From assembly GCA_035532475.1 (NCBI GenBank), contig DATKQY010000082.1:62001-126000 (forward strand): DNA of 64,000 nt, written 5' to 3'. The position numbers and the translations under genes are program-made. Source of the DNA: DATKQY01 sp035532475. Its GTDB lineage: Bacteria; Actinomycetota; Acidimicrobiia; Acidimicrobiales; Bog-793. Numbering within the stretch: the stretch's first letter is position 1; each line of letters begins with the position of its first letter. Below, in pieces: positions 52,087-60,996 of this stretch. The notes beneath the pieces were generated by a model, which had not been told where the DNA came from, did not search any database, and saw only the letters and a list, made by a program, of their open reading frames with translations.

Positions 52087-52946
52087 GCGTGATCGGCGCG
52101 GGAGCCGGCCACGGTCGAGTTGCCGCTCCGTCTGAGCTGTCGGCGGTGGCGGCACGGCAGGCGGCCCGTCGGCGGCGCCGCCAGCTCGTCGAGCACCCCG
52201 TCGTCGGCGTTGTCGCACCGCTCGTCGCGGTCGCGATCGTGCTCGGCGCCTGGCAGCTCACCGGGCACTTCGTCAGCCCGATCCTGATCTCGTCGCCTTC
52301 GCAGGTCGCCCGGGACTTCGTTTCGTTGTGGAGCCAGGGCGCGATCTCCGCGGCCATCGGCATCTCGCTGCGCGAGCTGTACCTCGGCCTCGCCATCGGT
52401 GTCGTCGCCGGCCTCCTGCTCGGGCTGCTGATCGGTCGCTACCGCCTGCTGGACAACGTGTTGAGCCCGTTCATCAACGCGGCGAACGCGACGCCGCTCA
52501 ACATCTTGATCCCGCTCATGATCATCTGGGTCGGGCTGTCCGCCCAGGCACGGGTGCTCTTCATCGTCCTCATCACGATGTTCCCGGTCCTGCTGAACAC
52601 CGCCGGCGGGCTGAAGAACGTCAACCGCGGCTACATGGAGGTCGGCCGCACACTCGGGCTCTCGGAGCGCCAGCTGCTCTGGAAGGTGGCGATCCCCGCG
52701 ACGACGCCGTACATTTTCGCCGGTCTGCGGGTAGGGGTCTCCCTCTCGATCATCGGAATGATCGTGGGCGAGATCGAGGTCAGCAATGTCGGCCTCGGTT
52801 ACCTGCTCAGCCAGTACGGCGAGAGCTACCAGACCGGGCGCCTCCTCGCGCTGATCATCCTGGCCGCCATCCTCGGAGTCGTGAACGTCTCGGTCCTGCG
52901 CGGCGTCCAGCTGCGCTGGTTCAAGTGGACCCGCGCCGCCCGTTGA
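52083..52946 (+). CDS. ABC transporter permease 2 (SsuC/TauC-like)
   Basis: 287-residue permease, homologous to but clearly distinct from permease 1: polar N terminus, six helices, loop MEVGRTLGLSERQLLWKVAIP. Its ATG overlaps the ATPase stop and its stop overlaps the TTG of hyuA, so transport and catabolic genes are translated as one chain. Probably pairs with permease 1. Confidence 0.88.
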   Translation: MSVIGAGAGHGRVAAPSELSAVAARQAARRRRRQLVEHPVVGVVAPLVAVAIVLGAWQLTGHFVSPILISSPSQVARDFVSLWSQGAISAAIGISLRELYLGLAIGVVAGLLLGLLIGRYRLLDNVLSPFINAANATPLNILIPLMIIWVGLSAQARVLFIVLITMFPVLLNTAGGLKNVNRGYMEVGRTLGLSERQLLWKVAIPATTPYIFAGLRVGVSLSIIGMIVGEIEVSNVGLGYLLSQYGESYQTGRLLALIILAAILGVVNVSVLRGVQLRWFKWTRAAR

Positions 52947-55042
52947 CGGGCGGCGCGAAGGAGTCTTCGGCGAGCGCACCTACGCGCGCGGACGCGGGAG
53001 GCGAGACCGCCCGTTGGCGGGTCGGTGTCGACACCGGCGGGACGTTCACGGACTTCGTTCTCGTGGACCAGGAGACCGGCGCCGTCGAGGTCCTGAAGGT
53101 CCCCTCGACGCCGGATGACCCCGGCGACACCATCGTCGCCGGCCTCCCCGGCCGGGGCGAGGTGGTCTTCCTCTGCCACGGGACGACGGTCGGGACGAAC
53201 GCGCTACTCGAGGAGAAGGGTGCGCGCACCGGGCTCGTCGTGACGGAGGGTTTCCGGGGCGTCTACGAGATCATGGAGCAGGCCCGCCCCTATGGCGAGC
53301 CCCTGTTCGACCTCCGCTACGCCAAGCCGAGGATGCTCGCCCACCCGGCGGCGTCAGCAGAGGCCCCCGAACGCGTCGGTCCCGCGGGTGAGGTGCTGCG
53401 CCCACTCGACGAGGCAGCGGTGCGCGAGGGGCTGCGCCGGCTCGCGCGCCGCGGCGTGGAGAGCCTCGCAGTATGCCTCCTGTTCAGCTTCCTCGCCCCG
53501 GAGCACGAGCGACGCATCGCGGCGATCGCCGCGGAGGAGCTTCCGGGCTGTCCCGTCTCGCTCTCGTCGGACGTGCTGCCGGAGATCCGTGAGTACTACC
53601 GGCTGAGCACGACAGTGATCAACGCGTACCTGCGGCCCGTGCTCGCCGGCTACCTCGAACGGCTCGAGAGCCGACTTGGCTCGACGGAGGGCAGGCGACG
53701 CCCCGCCTACGTCATGCAGTCGAACGGCGGGATGACCACCTTCGCAGGAGCGGCACGTCGCGCTGCGACTGCGCTGCTGTCGGGGCCGGCCGGCGGTGTG
53801 ATCGCCGGGGCGCGCCTCACGCGCCGGTGCGGCTTCGATAGTGCGGTCACCTTCGATATGGGGGGCACCTCGTGCGATGTCGCGCTCGTCACCGACGGCG
53901 AGCCGGCGATCACGACGCGTACCACGATCGGCGACCGTCACGTCGCCCTGCCGATGATCGATGTCGTGACCGTCGGGGCCGGCGGCGGGACGCTGGCGCG
54001 AGTCGCGGCCGGTGGCCTGCTCGAGGTCGGTCCGGAGAGCGCCGGGGCCGTTCCGGGCCCTGCCTGCTACGGGCGCGGCGGCGACGCGCCGACGGTCACC
54101 GACGCGAACCTGCATCTCGGGTACCTGAGCGAGCGGAACCCCCTCGCCGGCTCATTGGAGCTCTCCCGCCAGCGCGCCACCGAGGCGATCGCTCGCGTCG
54201 CGGCGCCGCTCGGGCTCGACGTGAACCGAGCGGCCCAGGGCATCGTCGACATCGTCGACGCCCGGATGGAGGAGGCGATCCGGAGCATCTCCACGATGCG
54301 CGGGCACGACGTGCGCGACTTCGTGCTCATCGCATTCGGCGGGGCCGGGCCGCTCCACGCCGGGTCCATGCTCGACGCGCTCGGCATGCGGGCGGTGGTC
54401 GTTCCTGCGAATCCCGGCGTCTTCTCCGCGATGGGGTTGCTGCAGACCGACGTACGGCGAGACGTCGCGCGCTCGAAGGTGTCGCCCCTCGAAAGTCTCG
54501 TGGCCGCAGACGCGAGCGCCATCTTCGCCGAGCTCGAGTCCGGGGCGCTCGGGGAGTTCGAACAGGACGGCATCGACGCCGGAAACGTCGCCTTCGAGCT
54601 CGCGATCGACCTGCGCTACCGGGGCCAGGGCTACGAGCTGACGGTCGCGGTGGACCCCGAGGAGATCGCGTCGGGACGTCTCGACGTGATCCGCAAGCGG
54701 TTCGATCACGCGCACGAGCAGCGATTCGGCTCGGCCGCCCCCGACGAGGACGTCGAGGTCGTGACCTACCGGATCGTGGCCTCGGCCGCCGTGCCGCGGG
54801 TTGCCTTCGCCGAGAGCGCTCCGAGCGGCCGCGCCGTCGCCGATGCGGTGGTCGACAAGGCGCCGATGTGCTTTGACGGCGCCTGGCGGCAGTGCGCTGT
54901 GTATGCCCGGCACCTGCTCGGTGCCGGTGACGTCGTCGACGGCCCGGCGGTGATCGCGCAGATGGACAGCACGACGCTCATCCGCCCGGGCCATCGCGCA
55001 TCGGTGGACCGGTGGGGAAACCTGGTGATCGAGCCGCGATGA
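52943..55042 (+). CDS. hyuA: Hydantoinase/oxoprolinase subunit A (HyuA family)
   Basis: ATP-dependent amidohydrolase or carboxylase subunit of the ASKHA fold, as in N-methylhydantoinase, 5-oxoprolinase, caprolactamase and acetone/acetophenone carboxylases. The 699-residue protein has the nucleotide motif VGVDTGGTFTDFVLVD (27-42), FLCHGTTVGTNALLE, EIREYYRLSTTVINAYL, second phosphate motif VTFDMGGTSCDVALV, and the Gly-rich GAGGGTLAR and FGGAGPLHA. The start is the TTG overlapping the permease 2 stop (TTGA); no other start codon precedes the conserved N terminus. Partners are the two HyuB proteins downstream. Reaction on a cyclic amide or imide, or carboxylation of a ketone, are both possible. 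Confidence 0.9.
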   Translation: MTGGAKESSASAPTRADAGGETARWRVGVDTGGTFTDFVLVDQETGAVEVLKVPSTPDDPGDTIVAGLPGRGEVVFLCHGTTVGTNALLEEKGARTGLVVTEGFRGVYEIMEQARPYGEPLFDLRYAKPRMLAHPAASAEAPERVGPAGEVLRPLDEAAVREGLRRLARRGVESLAVCLLFSFLAPEHERRIAAIAAEELPGCPVSLSSDVLPEIREYYRLSTTVINAYLRPVLAGYLERLESRLGSTEGRRRPAYVMQSNGGMTTFAGAARRAATALLSGPAGGVIAGARLTRRCGFDSAVTFDMGGTSCDVALVTDGEPAITTRTTIGDRHVALPMIDVVTVGAGGGTLARVAAGGLLEVGPESAGAVPGPACYGRGGDAPTVTDANLHLGYLSERNPLAGSLELSRQRATEAIARVAAPLGLDVNRAAQGIVDIVDARMEEAIRSISTMRGHDVRDFVLIAFGGAGPLHAGSMLDALGMRAVVVPANPGVFSAMGLLQTDVRRDVARSKVSPLESLVAADASAIFAELESGALGEFEQDGIDAGNVAFELAIDLRYRGQGYELTVAVDPEEIASGRLDVIRKRFDHAHEQRFGSAAPDEDVEVVTYRIVASAAVPRVAFAESAPSGRAVADAVVDKAPMCFDGAWRQCAVYARHLLGAGDVVDGPAVIAQMDSTTLIRPGHRASVDRWGNLVIEPR

Positions 55043-56787
55043 CTGCACCGGCCGGGGTGGCCAGCAACGACGCGGTCCTCTTCCAGATCGCCCGGGCGAG
55101 GCTCGGCGGCATCGTGCAGGAGATGCAGTCGTCGCTGTTCCGGAGCGGCTACTCGACGGTGATCCGTGAGTCCCAGGACGCCTCGTGCGCCCTCTTGACG
55201 CCCGACGGCCGCGTCATGGCCCAGCACGTCGTCCTGCCGCTCCACATCGGAGCCTTCCCGGCGTGCTGCGCCGCGGTGCTGAAGGCCTATGCAGGAGACA
55301 TCCGACTGGGCGACGCCTACGTGCTCAATCACACCTACGACGGCGGCAGCCCGCACGCCCCTGACATGGCCGTCCTGGTGCCGGTCTTCTCGGGCGCGGC
55401 ACTGGTCGGCTTCTCGGCGTCCATGGCCCACAAGAGCGACATCGGAGGCCCCGTGCCGGGCAGCTGCTGGAGCCGGGCGACGGACGTTTTCGCCGAGGGG
55501 TTGCAGCTGCCCGCGCTCCGCCTCGAGCGCGGCGGCATCGCCGAGCGCGACCTCGAGCGCGTCATCGCGGCGAACAGCCGCTCGCCCCACCTCGTCCTCG
55601 GCGACCTGCGCGCGCAGGTCGGTGCGGGCCGGCTCGGCGAACGACGCCTCCTCGAGGTCGTTCGGCGCTACGGGGCCGAAATGCTCTCCTGGTACTCGTC
55701 CGAGGTTCTGGTGGCGACCCGCCGCCGGATCGCCGGGGCGCTCGCTCTCTGGCCCGACGGCACGGCGAGCGCCACGCGCTTCATCGATGACGACGGCGTC
55801 GACCTCGGCAAGCCCGTCAAGGTGGCGGTGCGCGTCGTCAAGTCGGGGCCGGACCTCGAGTTCGACTTCAGCGGGAGCGACCCGCAGACTCGCGGCCCGG
55901 CGAACATCCGACCACCGCTGCTCAGGGCCGCGTGCGCGTACGTCGTCATGGCGCTCGTCGGCGCCGACACCTACGTGAACAGCGGACTCCTCGACTCCTT
56001 CACGGTCCGCAGCGAGGAGGGGAGCGTGGTCGACTCGAGGTTCCCGGCGCCGGTGAACACGTACAACCCCACCGTGCACGCGGTGGTCGACGCGGCCTTC
56101 GACGCGCTCACCCAGATCCTCGACGTCGGCGGCATGGCCGACGGCTGCGCGAGCCGGTCGTTCGTGCTGAAGAGCAGCGGCGACCACCCGGTGCAGTACG
56201 AGATCCTCGGCGGCGGCGCGGGTGCGCTGGCCGGGGCGGACGGCCGTTCTGGCACGACGGTCAACCACACGAACGGGCGGATCACCCCGGTCGAGGTCGT
56301 GGAGACCGAGTACCCCGTGCGCGTCCTCGAGACCTCGCTCGTGCCCGACTCGGGCGGCGGCGGCCGGAACCGTGGAGGGCTCGCCATCCGACGCAGCTAC
56401 CGCGTGCTCGAGCGCTCCCAGCTGTCGCTGCGCTCGACCCGGCACCGCATCCCACCGGCTGGCGCCGATGGCGGGGATCCCGGGGGGCGCGGTCGCATGA
56501 CCCTCGTTCGGGCGACCGGCGAGACGCTCGAGCTGCCGGCTCGCTGCTCGGGGGTGGATCTCGATCCGGGCGACGGGTTCGTTCTCGACACCCCAGGTGG
56601 CGGGGGCTACGGCGCGGCTCGCGCCCGTGACCCGCTGCTCGTCGCCGCGGACGTCGAGGCGGGGTACGTGAGCGTCGGTGCGGCTCGGCGCGTGTATGGC
56701 GTGGCCGTCTCCGTCGGTGCCGACGGCAGCGCCGTCGTCGTGGCGCCTGAGACGACGCGGCTTCGAGAATCGGAGGTGGTGCTGTGA
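55039..56787 (+). CDS. hyuB: Hydantoinase subunit B, copy 1 (HyuB family)
   Basis: Catalytic partner of HyuA. The 582-residue protein has the family landmarks QEMQSSLFRSGYSTVIRE, HVVLPLHIGAFPA, MAHKSDIGGPVPGSCW, FDFSGSDPQTRGPANIR, NTYNPTVHAVVDAAFDAL, GGGAGALAGADGRSGT and the C-terminal LDTPGGGGYG. ATG overlaps the hyuA stop. A second, closely similar copy lies three genes downstream. Confidence 0.91.
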   Translation: MTAPAGVASNDAVLFQIARARLGGIVQEMQSSLFRSGYSTVIRESQDASCALLTPDGRVMAQHVVLPLHIGAFPACCAAVLKAYAGDIRLGDAYVLNHTYDGGSPHAPDMAVLVPVFSGAALVGFSASMAHKSDIGGPVPGSCWSRATDVFAEGLQLPALRLERGGIAERDLERVIAANSRSPHLVLGDLRAQVGAGRLGERRLLEVVRRYGAEMLSWYSSEVLVATRRRIAGALALWPDGTASATRFIDDDGVDLGKPVKVAVRVVKSGPDLEFDFSGSDPQTRGPANIRPPLLRAACAYVVMALVGADTYVNSGLLDSFTVRSEEGSVVDSRFPAPVNTYNPTVHAVVDAAFDALTQILDVGGMADGCASRSFVLKSSGDHPVQYEILGGGAGALAGADGRSGTTVNHTNGRITPVEVVETEYPVRVLETSLVPDSGGGGRNRGGLAIRRSYRVLERSQLSLRSTRHRIPPAGADGGDPGGRGRMTLVRATGETLELPARCSGVDLDPGDGFVLDTPGGGGYGAARARDPLLVAADVEAGYVSVGAARRVYGVAVSVGADGSAVVVAPETTRLRESEVVL

Positions 56788-57611
56788 GCGCGGAGCAAAG
56801 CCAGGGCTCAGGTGGCGGGAGCGCCGGGGTCGGATCGCTCGAGGGGAAGGTCGCGGTCGTGACCGGTGCTGGGCGGAACATCGGTCGGGCCATCGCGCTC
56901 GCGCTCGTCGAGGTCGGTGCCCGGGTGGCAGTCGTCGACCTCGACGCCGCCGCGGCTTGGCGCGTGCAGACCGAGCTGGCGTTGCGCGGCGCCGAGTCGC
57001 TGGCGATCGCCTGCGACGTGTCGGAGGAGGCGGCGGTCGAGTCGATGGTTGCCGAGGTCGTCGCGCGATTCGGCCGCGTCGACATCCTCGTCAACAACGT
57101 GGCGGCGACCGACCGAGGGCACACCGTCGTCGACCTGCCGGTCGAGGAGTGGCGGCGGATCATCGACGTCACCGTCACGAGCGCGTTCGTCTGCTCGAAG
57201 CACGCGGCGCGAGCGATGATCCGCGACGGCGTTCGGGGCTGCATCGTGAATCTCGGCTCGACCTCGGGGTACCTCGGGCGCGTGAACGCCACCGCGTATC
57301 CGACCGCGAAGAGCGCGCTGATCGGTCTCACGCGCTCGATGGCCGTCCAGCTCGGGCAGTTCGGCATCCGCGTGAACCTCGTCGCGCCGAACAAGGCCGG
57401 CAGCCCGGTCGGCGAGCGCGACGTCGCCGAGGACCGCCGGGTGCGCAACCTGCTCGGCCGGCCCACCTCGCCCGAGGACGTCGCCCGGGCGGTGCGCTTC
57501 CTCGTCTCCGACGAGGCGGCGCTCGTCACAGGGGTGGATCTGCTGGTCGACGCGGGAGCGGTGCTCGCCGGCGACCTGCCCGATCCGGTGAACGCGCTCG
57601 GTGCCCGATGA
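56784..57611 (+). CDS. SDR-family NAD(P)-dependent oxidoreductase
   Basis: 275-residue short-chain dehydrogenase/reductase with cofactor motif TGAGRNIGR (27-35), Asp at the end of strand 2 (VVDLDAA) suggesting NAD(H), NNVA (104-107) and catalytic Ser159/Ser161, Tyr172 and Lys176 in AYPTAKSAL. Start GTG overlaps the hyuB stop; its stop overlaps the ubiD ATG. In this context it may oxidise or reduce a ring hydroxyl/keto intermediate. Confidence 0.9.
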   Translation: MSAEQSQGSGGGSAGVGSLEGKVAVVTGAGRNIGRAIALALVEVGARVAVVDLDAAAAWRVQTELALRGAESLAIACDVSEEAAVESMVAEVVARFGRVDILVNNVAATDRGHTVVDLPVEEWRRIIDVTVTSAFVCSKHAARAMIRDGVRGCIVNLGSTSGYLGRVNATAYPTAKSALIGLTRSMAVQLGQFGIRVNLVAPNKAGSPVGERDVAEDRRVRNLLGRPTSPEDVARAVRFLVSDEAALVTGVDLLVDAGAVLAGDLPDPVNALGAR

Positions 57612-59140
57612 ACGCCGAGCGGCGCCGCCCCGAGCGGGCGGACCTCGATCCCCGGATCAACCTCGTGCCGGCCAGTCCGGGCGACTTCGCCGAGGCCGAG
57701 ATCGATGCGCTCGGCAGCGGGGCGCAGCACGAGGACCTGCGGGACTGGCTGGCGCTGGTCGCCGCGACCGACGACCTGCGCATCCTCGAGGGCGTCGATC
57801 TGGACGAGAACATCGGCCGGATCACGGAGATGCTGCAGCACACCGAGGGCGCGCCGGCCGTGCTGTTCGACGCGATCCCCGGCTATCCGAGAGGCTTCCG
57901 GATACTGGTCAACGCCCAGAGCGAGCGGCGTCGGCTGGCGATCACGCTCGGACTGCCGGTCGACATCTCGGTATGGGATCTGATGGACGAGTGGGAGCGG
58001 CGCATGGACACCGTGAAGCCGCTGCCGATCGAGATCGTCGACGACGGACCCGTGCTCGAGGTGGTCAGCACCGAAGATGCCGTCAACCTGCTCGAGCTAC
58101 CCGTGCCGCTGTGGCATCCCGCCGACGGTGGTCGCTACCTTGGCACGGGCGACTGCGTCATCACGCTCGACCCCGACTCGAACTGGGTGAACATGGGGAC
58201 CTACCGGGTGATGGTCCACGACGAGCGGCACACCGGCTTGTACATCTCGCCGGGGAAGCACGGGCGTATCCACCGGGACAAGGCCTTCGAGCGCGGCGAG
58301 CCGCTCCCGGTCGTCGTTCTCTGCGGCATGGACCCGCTCCTGTTCGTGGCGAGCTGCCTCGAGATGCCGCCCGGCTTGAGCGAGCTCGAATGGGCTGGCG
58401 GCATGCGGGGCCGCCCGGTGGAGTGCGTGGTCGGGAGATACACCGGCCTGCCGATCCCGGCGCGAGCGGAGATCGCCCTCGAAGGCTTCCTCCACCCCGA
58501 CCAGCTTCGCCTCGAGGGCCCCTTCGGCGAGTGGACCGGGTACTATGCCTCCTCCGCCCAGCAGGTGCCCGTGCTCGAGGTGAAGGCGCTCTACCGGCGT
58601 AATGACCCGATCATGCTCGGTGTGCCGCCGGAGAAGCCGCCGTTCGAGGCGCACCGCTTCCGTCAGTACCTGCGCAGCGCGAACCTGCGGCGCGAGCTCC
58701 GCCTCGCCGGTGTCCCAGACGTGAAGGCGGCGTGGTGTCACGGCGTCGGTGGCTGTCGGCTGTTCAACGTGGTGGCGATTACCCAGCGCTATCCCGGCCA
58801 CGCGGTCCAGGCCGGACATATCGCGAGCCAGTGCCGGGCCGGGGCCTACCTCGGGCGCATCACGGTCGTCGTCGACGACGACATCGACGTCTCCGACCTC
58901 GACGAGGTCATCTGGGCGATCTGTACCAGGTCGGATCCCGAACGCTCGTTCGAGTTCATCCGCCGGGCGTGGAGCGGGCCGCTCGATCCGGCGATCCAGC
59001 CCGGCAAGAAGGGGTTCAACTCCCGTGTCGTCATCGACGCGACGAGACCGTGGGAATGGCGCGACGAGTTCCCACCGGCGGTCGGACCGACGCCGGAGGA
59101 GAAGGCCATCACGCGCGAGCGCTGGGCGTGGATCCTTTGA
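57608..59140 (+). CDS. UbiD-family prenyl-FMN-dependent decarboxylase, copy 1
   Basis: Reversible (de)carboxylase of aromatic, heteroaromatic or unsaturated acids using prenylated FMN. The 510-residue protein has an N-terminal 45-residue extension, then LDENIGRITEMLQHTEGAPAV, PLWHPADGGRYLGTG, WVNMGTYRVMVH, LYISPGKHGRIH, the acidic motif AEIALEG and GPFGEWTGYYASS. Gly/Arg residues of the cofactor pocket are present. ATG overlaps the SDR stop. UbiX, 10 kb upstream and under a similar operator, would supply the cofactor. It differs from copy 2 by the longer N terminus and many substitutions. Confidence 0.92.
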   Translation: MNAERRRPERADLDPRINLVPASPGDFAEAEIDALGSGAQHEDLRDWLALVAATDDLRILEGVDLDENIGRITEMLQHTEGAPAVLFDAIPGYPRGFRILVNAQSERRRLAITLGLPVDISVWDLMDEWERRMDTVKPLPIEIVDDGPVLEVVSTEDAVNLLELPVPLWHPADGGRYLGTGDCVITLDPDSNWVNMGTYRVMVHDERHTGLYISPGKHGRIHRDKAFERGEPLPVVVLCGMDPLLFVASCLEMPPGLSELEWAGGMRGRPVECVVGRYTGLPIPARAEIALEGFLHPDQLRLEGPFGEWTGYYASSAQQVPVLEVKALYRRNDPIMLGVPPEKPPFEAHRFRQYLRSANLRRELRLAGVPDVKAAWCHGVGGCRLFNVVAITQRYPGHAVQAGHIASQCRAGAYLGRITVVVDDDIDVSDLDEVIWAICTRSDPERSFEFIRRAWSGPLDPAIQPGKKGFNSRVVIDATRPWEWRDEFPPAVGPTPEEKAITRERWAWIL

Positions 59141-60918
59141 GCGGGCGCGGCGAGGCCGGCGACGCCGTCCTGTTCCAGGTGCTCCGGTCACGCCTCGCAG
59201 GCATCGTCCAGGAAATGCAGGCATCGCTGTTCCGGAGCGGCTATTCGACCGTCGTGCGCGAGACCCAAGACGCCTCGTGCGCGCTGCTCGACACCTCCGG
59301 GCGCGTGGTCGCACAGCACGTCGTGCTGCCGCTCCACATCGGCGCCTTCCCCGCCTGCGCGCGTGCGGTCCTCGACCACTTCGGCGAGGAGATCGCTCCG
59401 GGAGACGCCTTCCTCATGAACGACCCCCACAGCGGCGGCAGCCCGCACGCTCCGGACTTCGCGGTCCTCGTGCCGATCTTCGAGGGCCCGCGTCGTATCG
59501 GCTTCGCCGCGAGCATGGCCCACAAGAGTGATATCGGCGGGGCGGTGCCAGGAAGCTGCTGGAACTCGGCCACCGACGTCTACAGCGAGGGCCTGCAGCT
59601 GCCAGCGGTGCGTTGCGAGCTCGGCGGCGCGCCGGTGCCTGAGATCGAGCGTCTCCTCGCTGCGAACAGCCGCACCCCCCGGCTCGTCCTCGGCGACCTG
59701 CGCGCGCAACGGGGCGCAGCGCACCTCGGCGGGATGCGGCTCGGCGAGGTCGTCGGCCGCTACGGCCTCGACGCACTGCTCTGGTTCTTCGATGAGGTGA
59801 TCGCGCTGTCCCGGCGTCGCATCGAGGAGGTCGTCCGCAGCTGGCCCGACGGGATCGCCGAGGCGGTCCGTCTCGTCGACGAGGACGGCGTCGTCGCGGA
59901 CCGCCCGCTAGCGGTGCGAGTGCGCGTCACCGTGGCGAATCACCGGGTCGGGTTCGACTTCACCGGGTCCGATCCCCAGAGCGAGGGTCCCGCCAACGTT
60001 CGGCTCCCGCTCGTCGTCGCCGCCTGCGCCTACTGCGTCCTTGCCCTGGCGGGCGGTGAGCCCTACGTGAACAGCGGTCTGCTCGACGCCTTCGATGTCG
60101 TCTGCGAACCAGGGTCGCTGCTCGACGCCAGGCACCCGGCACCGGTGAACACCTACAACCCGACGATCCACGCAGTCGTCGACGCGTGCTTTGCCGCGCT
60201 CGGTCAGATCGTGGCGGCTGGCTCACGCGCGGACGGGTGCGCGAGCAGGTCCATCGTGATGAAGGCAGACGGGGACCGCGCCGTGCAGTACGAAGTCTTC
60301 GGCGGCGGTGCCGGGGGGCACGCGGGCGGCGACGGGCTCTCGGGGGCGACGGTCGACCACTCGAACTGCCGGATAGCGCCGGTCGAGATCGTCGAGACGG
60401 AGTACCCGATCCGCGTGCTCGAGACGGCGCTGCTCGCCGACTCGGCCGGGCCCGGCCGTTTCCGCGGTGGGCTCGGCTTCAGGCGCCGCTACGAGCTGCT
60501 CCAGCCGACGCAGATCTCACTTCGCTCCACCCGACACACCATCCGTCCGGCCGGCTGCGGGGGAGGAGCTCCGGGACGCGCCGGCCGGGCGACGCTGCGC
60601 TCGGGCGACGGCTCCGAGCTCGTGCTACGTCCGCGCTGCTCGGGCATCGGCGGCCGTCCCGGGGATCAGCTCGTCCTCGACACGCCGGGGGGAGGCGGGC
60701 TCGGCGACCCCTTCGAACGGGACGTGGCGCGCGTCGTCGACGACGTGGAGTCGGGGTACTGCAGCGCGCGGTCGGCGGCACGCGACTACGGCGTCGTCGT
60801 CGTGATCCGAGAGGACGGCACGGCTGCGGTCGACCACGATGCGACGGCGCGCGTAAGGACGGCCCGACGCGACGAGCACGGGCGATCAGCAGGTGCACGA
60901 CCGCGGGCCGACGGCTAA
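59137..60918 (+). CDS. Hydantoinase subunit B, copy 2 (HyuB family)
   Basis: 593-residue paralogue of the upstream HyuB with the same landmarks: QEMQASLFRSGYSTVVRE, HVVLPLHIGAFPA, MAHKSDIGGAVPGSCW, FDFTGSDPQSEGPANVR, NTYNPTIHAVVDACFAAL, LDTPGGGGLG. Here an NDPHSGGSPHAPD replaces NHTYDGGSPHAPD of copy 1, so metal or substrate binding may differ. Start TTG overlaps the ubiD stop (TTGA); GTG 59128 is an alternative three codons upstream. No second hyuA is present, so both B subunits may share one A subunit. Confidence 0.89.
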   Translation: MSGRGEAGDAVLFQVLRSRLAGIVQEMQASLFRSGYSTVVRETQDASCALLDTSGRVVAQHVVLPLHIGAFPACARAVLDHFGEEIAPGDAFLMNDPHSGGSPHAPDFAVLVPIFEGPRRIGFAASMAHKSDIGGAVPGSCWNSATDVYSEGLQLPAVRCELGGAPVPEIERLLAANSRTPRLVLGDLRAQRGAAHLGGMRLGEVVGRYGLDALLWFFDEVIALSRRRIEEVVRSWPDGIAEAVRLVDEDGVVADRPLAVRVRVTVANHRVGFDFTGSDPQSEGPANVRLPLVVAACAYCVLALAGGEPYVNSGLLDAFDVVCEPGSLLDARHPAPVNTYNPTIHAVVDACFAALGQIVAAGSRADGCASRSIVMKADGDRAVQYEVFGGGAGGHAGGDGLSGATVDHSNCRIAPVEIVETEYPIRVLETALLADSAGPGRFRGGLGFRRRYELLQPTQISLRSTRHTIRPAGCGGGAPGRAGRATLRSGDGSELVLRPRCSGIGGRPGDQLVLDTPGGGGLGDPFERDVARVVDDVESGYCSARSAARDYGVVVVIREDGTAAVDHDATARVRTARRDEHGRSAGARPRADG

Positions 60919-60938
60919 CGTGAGCACTACCGCAGCAC

Positions 60939-60951
60939 AGAATACGTTTCT
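60939..60951. promoter_or_regulatory. Operator copy B: CAGAA-N5-TTCTG repeat upstream of ubiD copy 2
   Basis: AGAA-TACGT-TTCT with two more matching pairs outside (ACAGAA/TTCTGT, 60,937-60,953), in the 78-base gap after hyuB copy 2. It implies an internal regulated promoter; a matching -35/-10 pair is not obvious. Confidence 0.6.
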
Positions 60952-60996
60952 GTTGTGAATTCCGCGCCATTCGGCGCCGTCGAGCCAAGGGGGACG

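Noticed and set aside
60955..60996. GTG 60955 as the start of ubiD copy 2
   Set aside because: It lies at the edge of the operator repeat and has no ribosome binding site, while ATG 60997 has AAGGGGG at a proper distance and fits the family N terminus.
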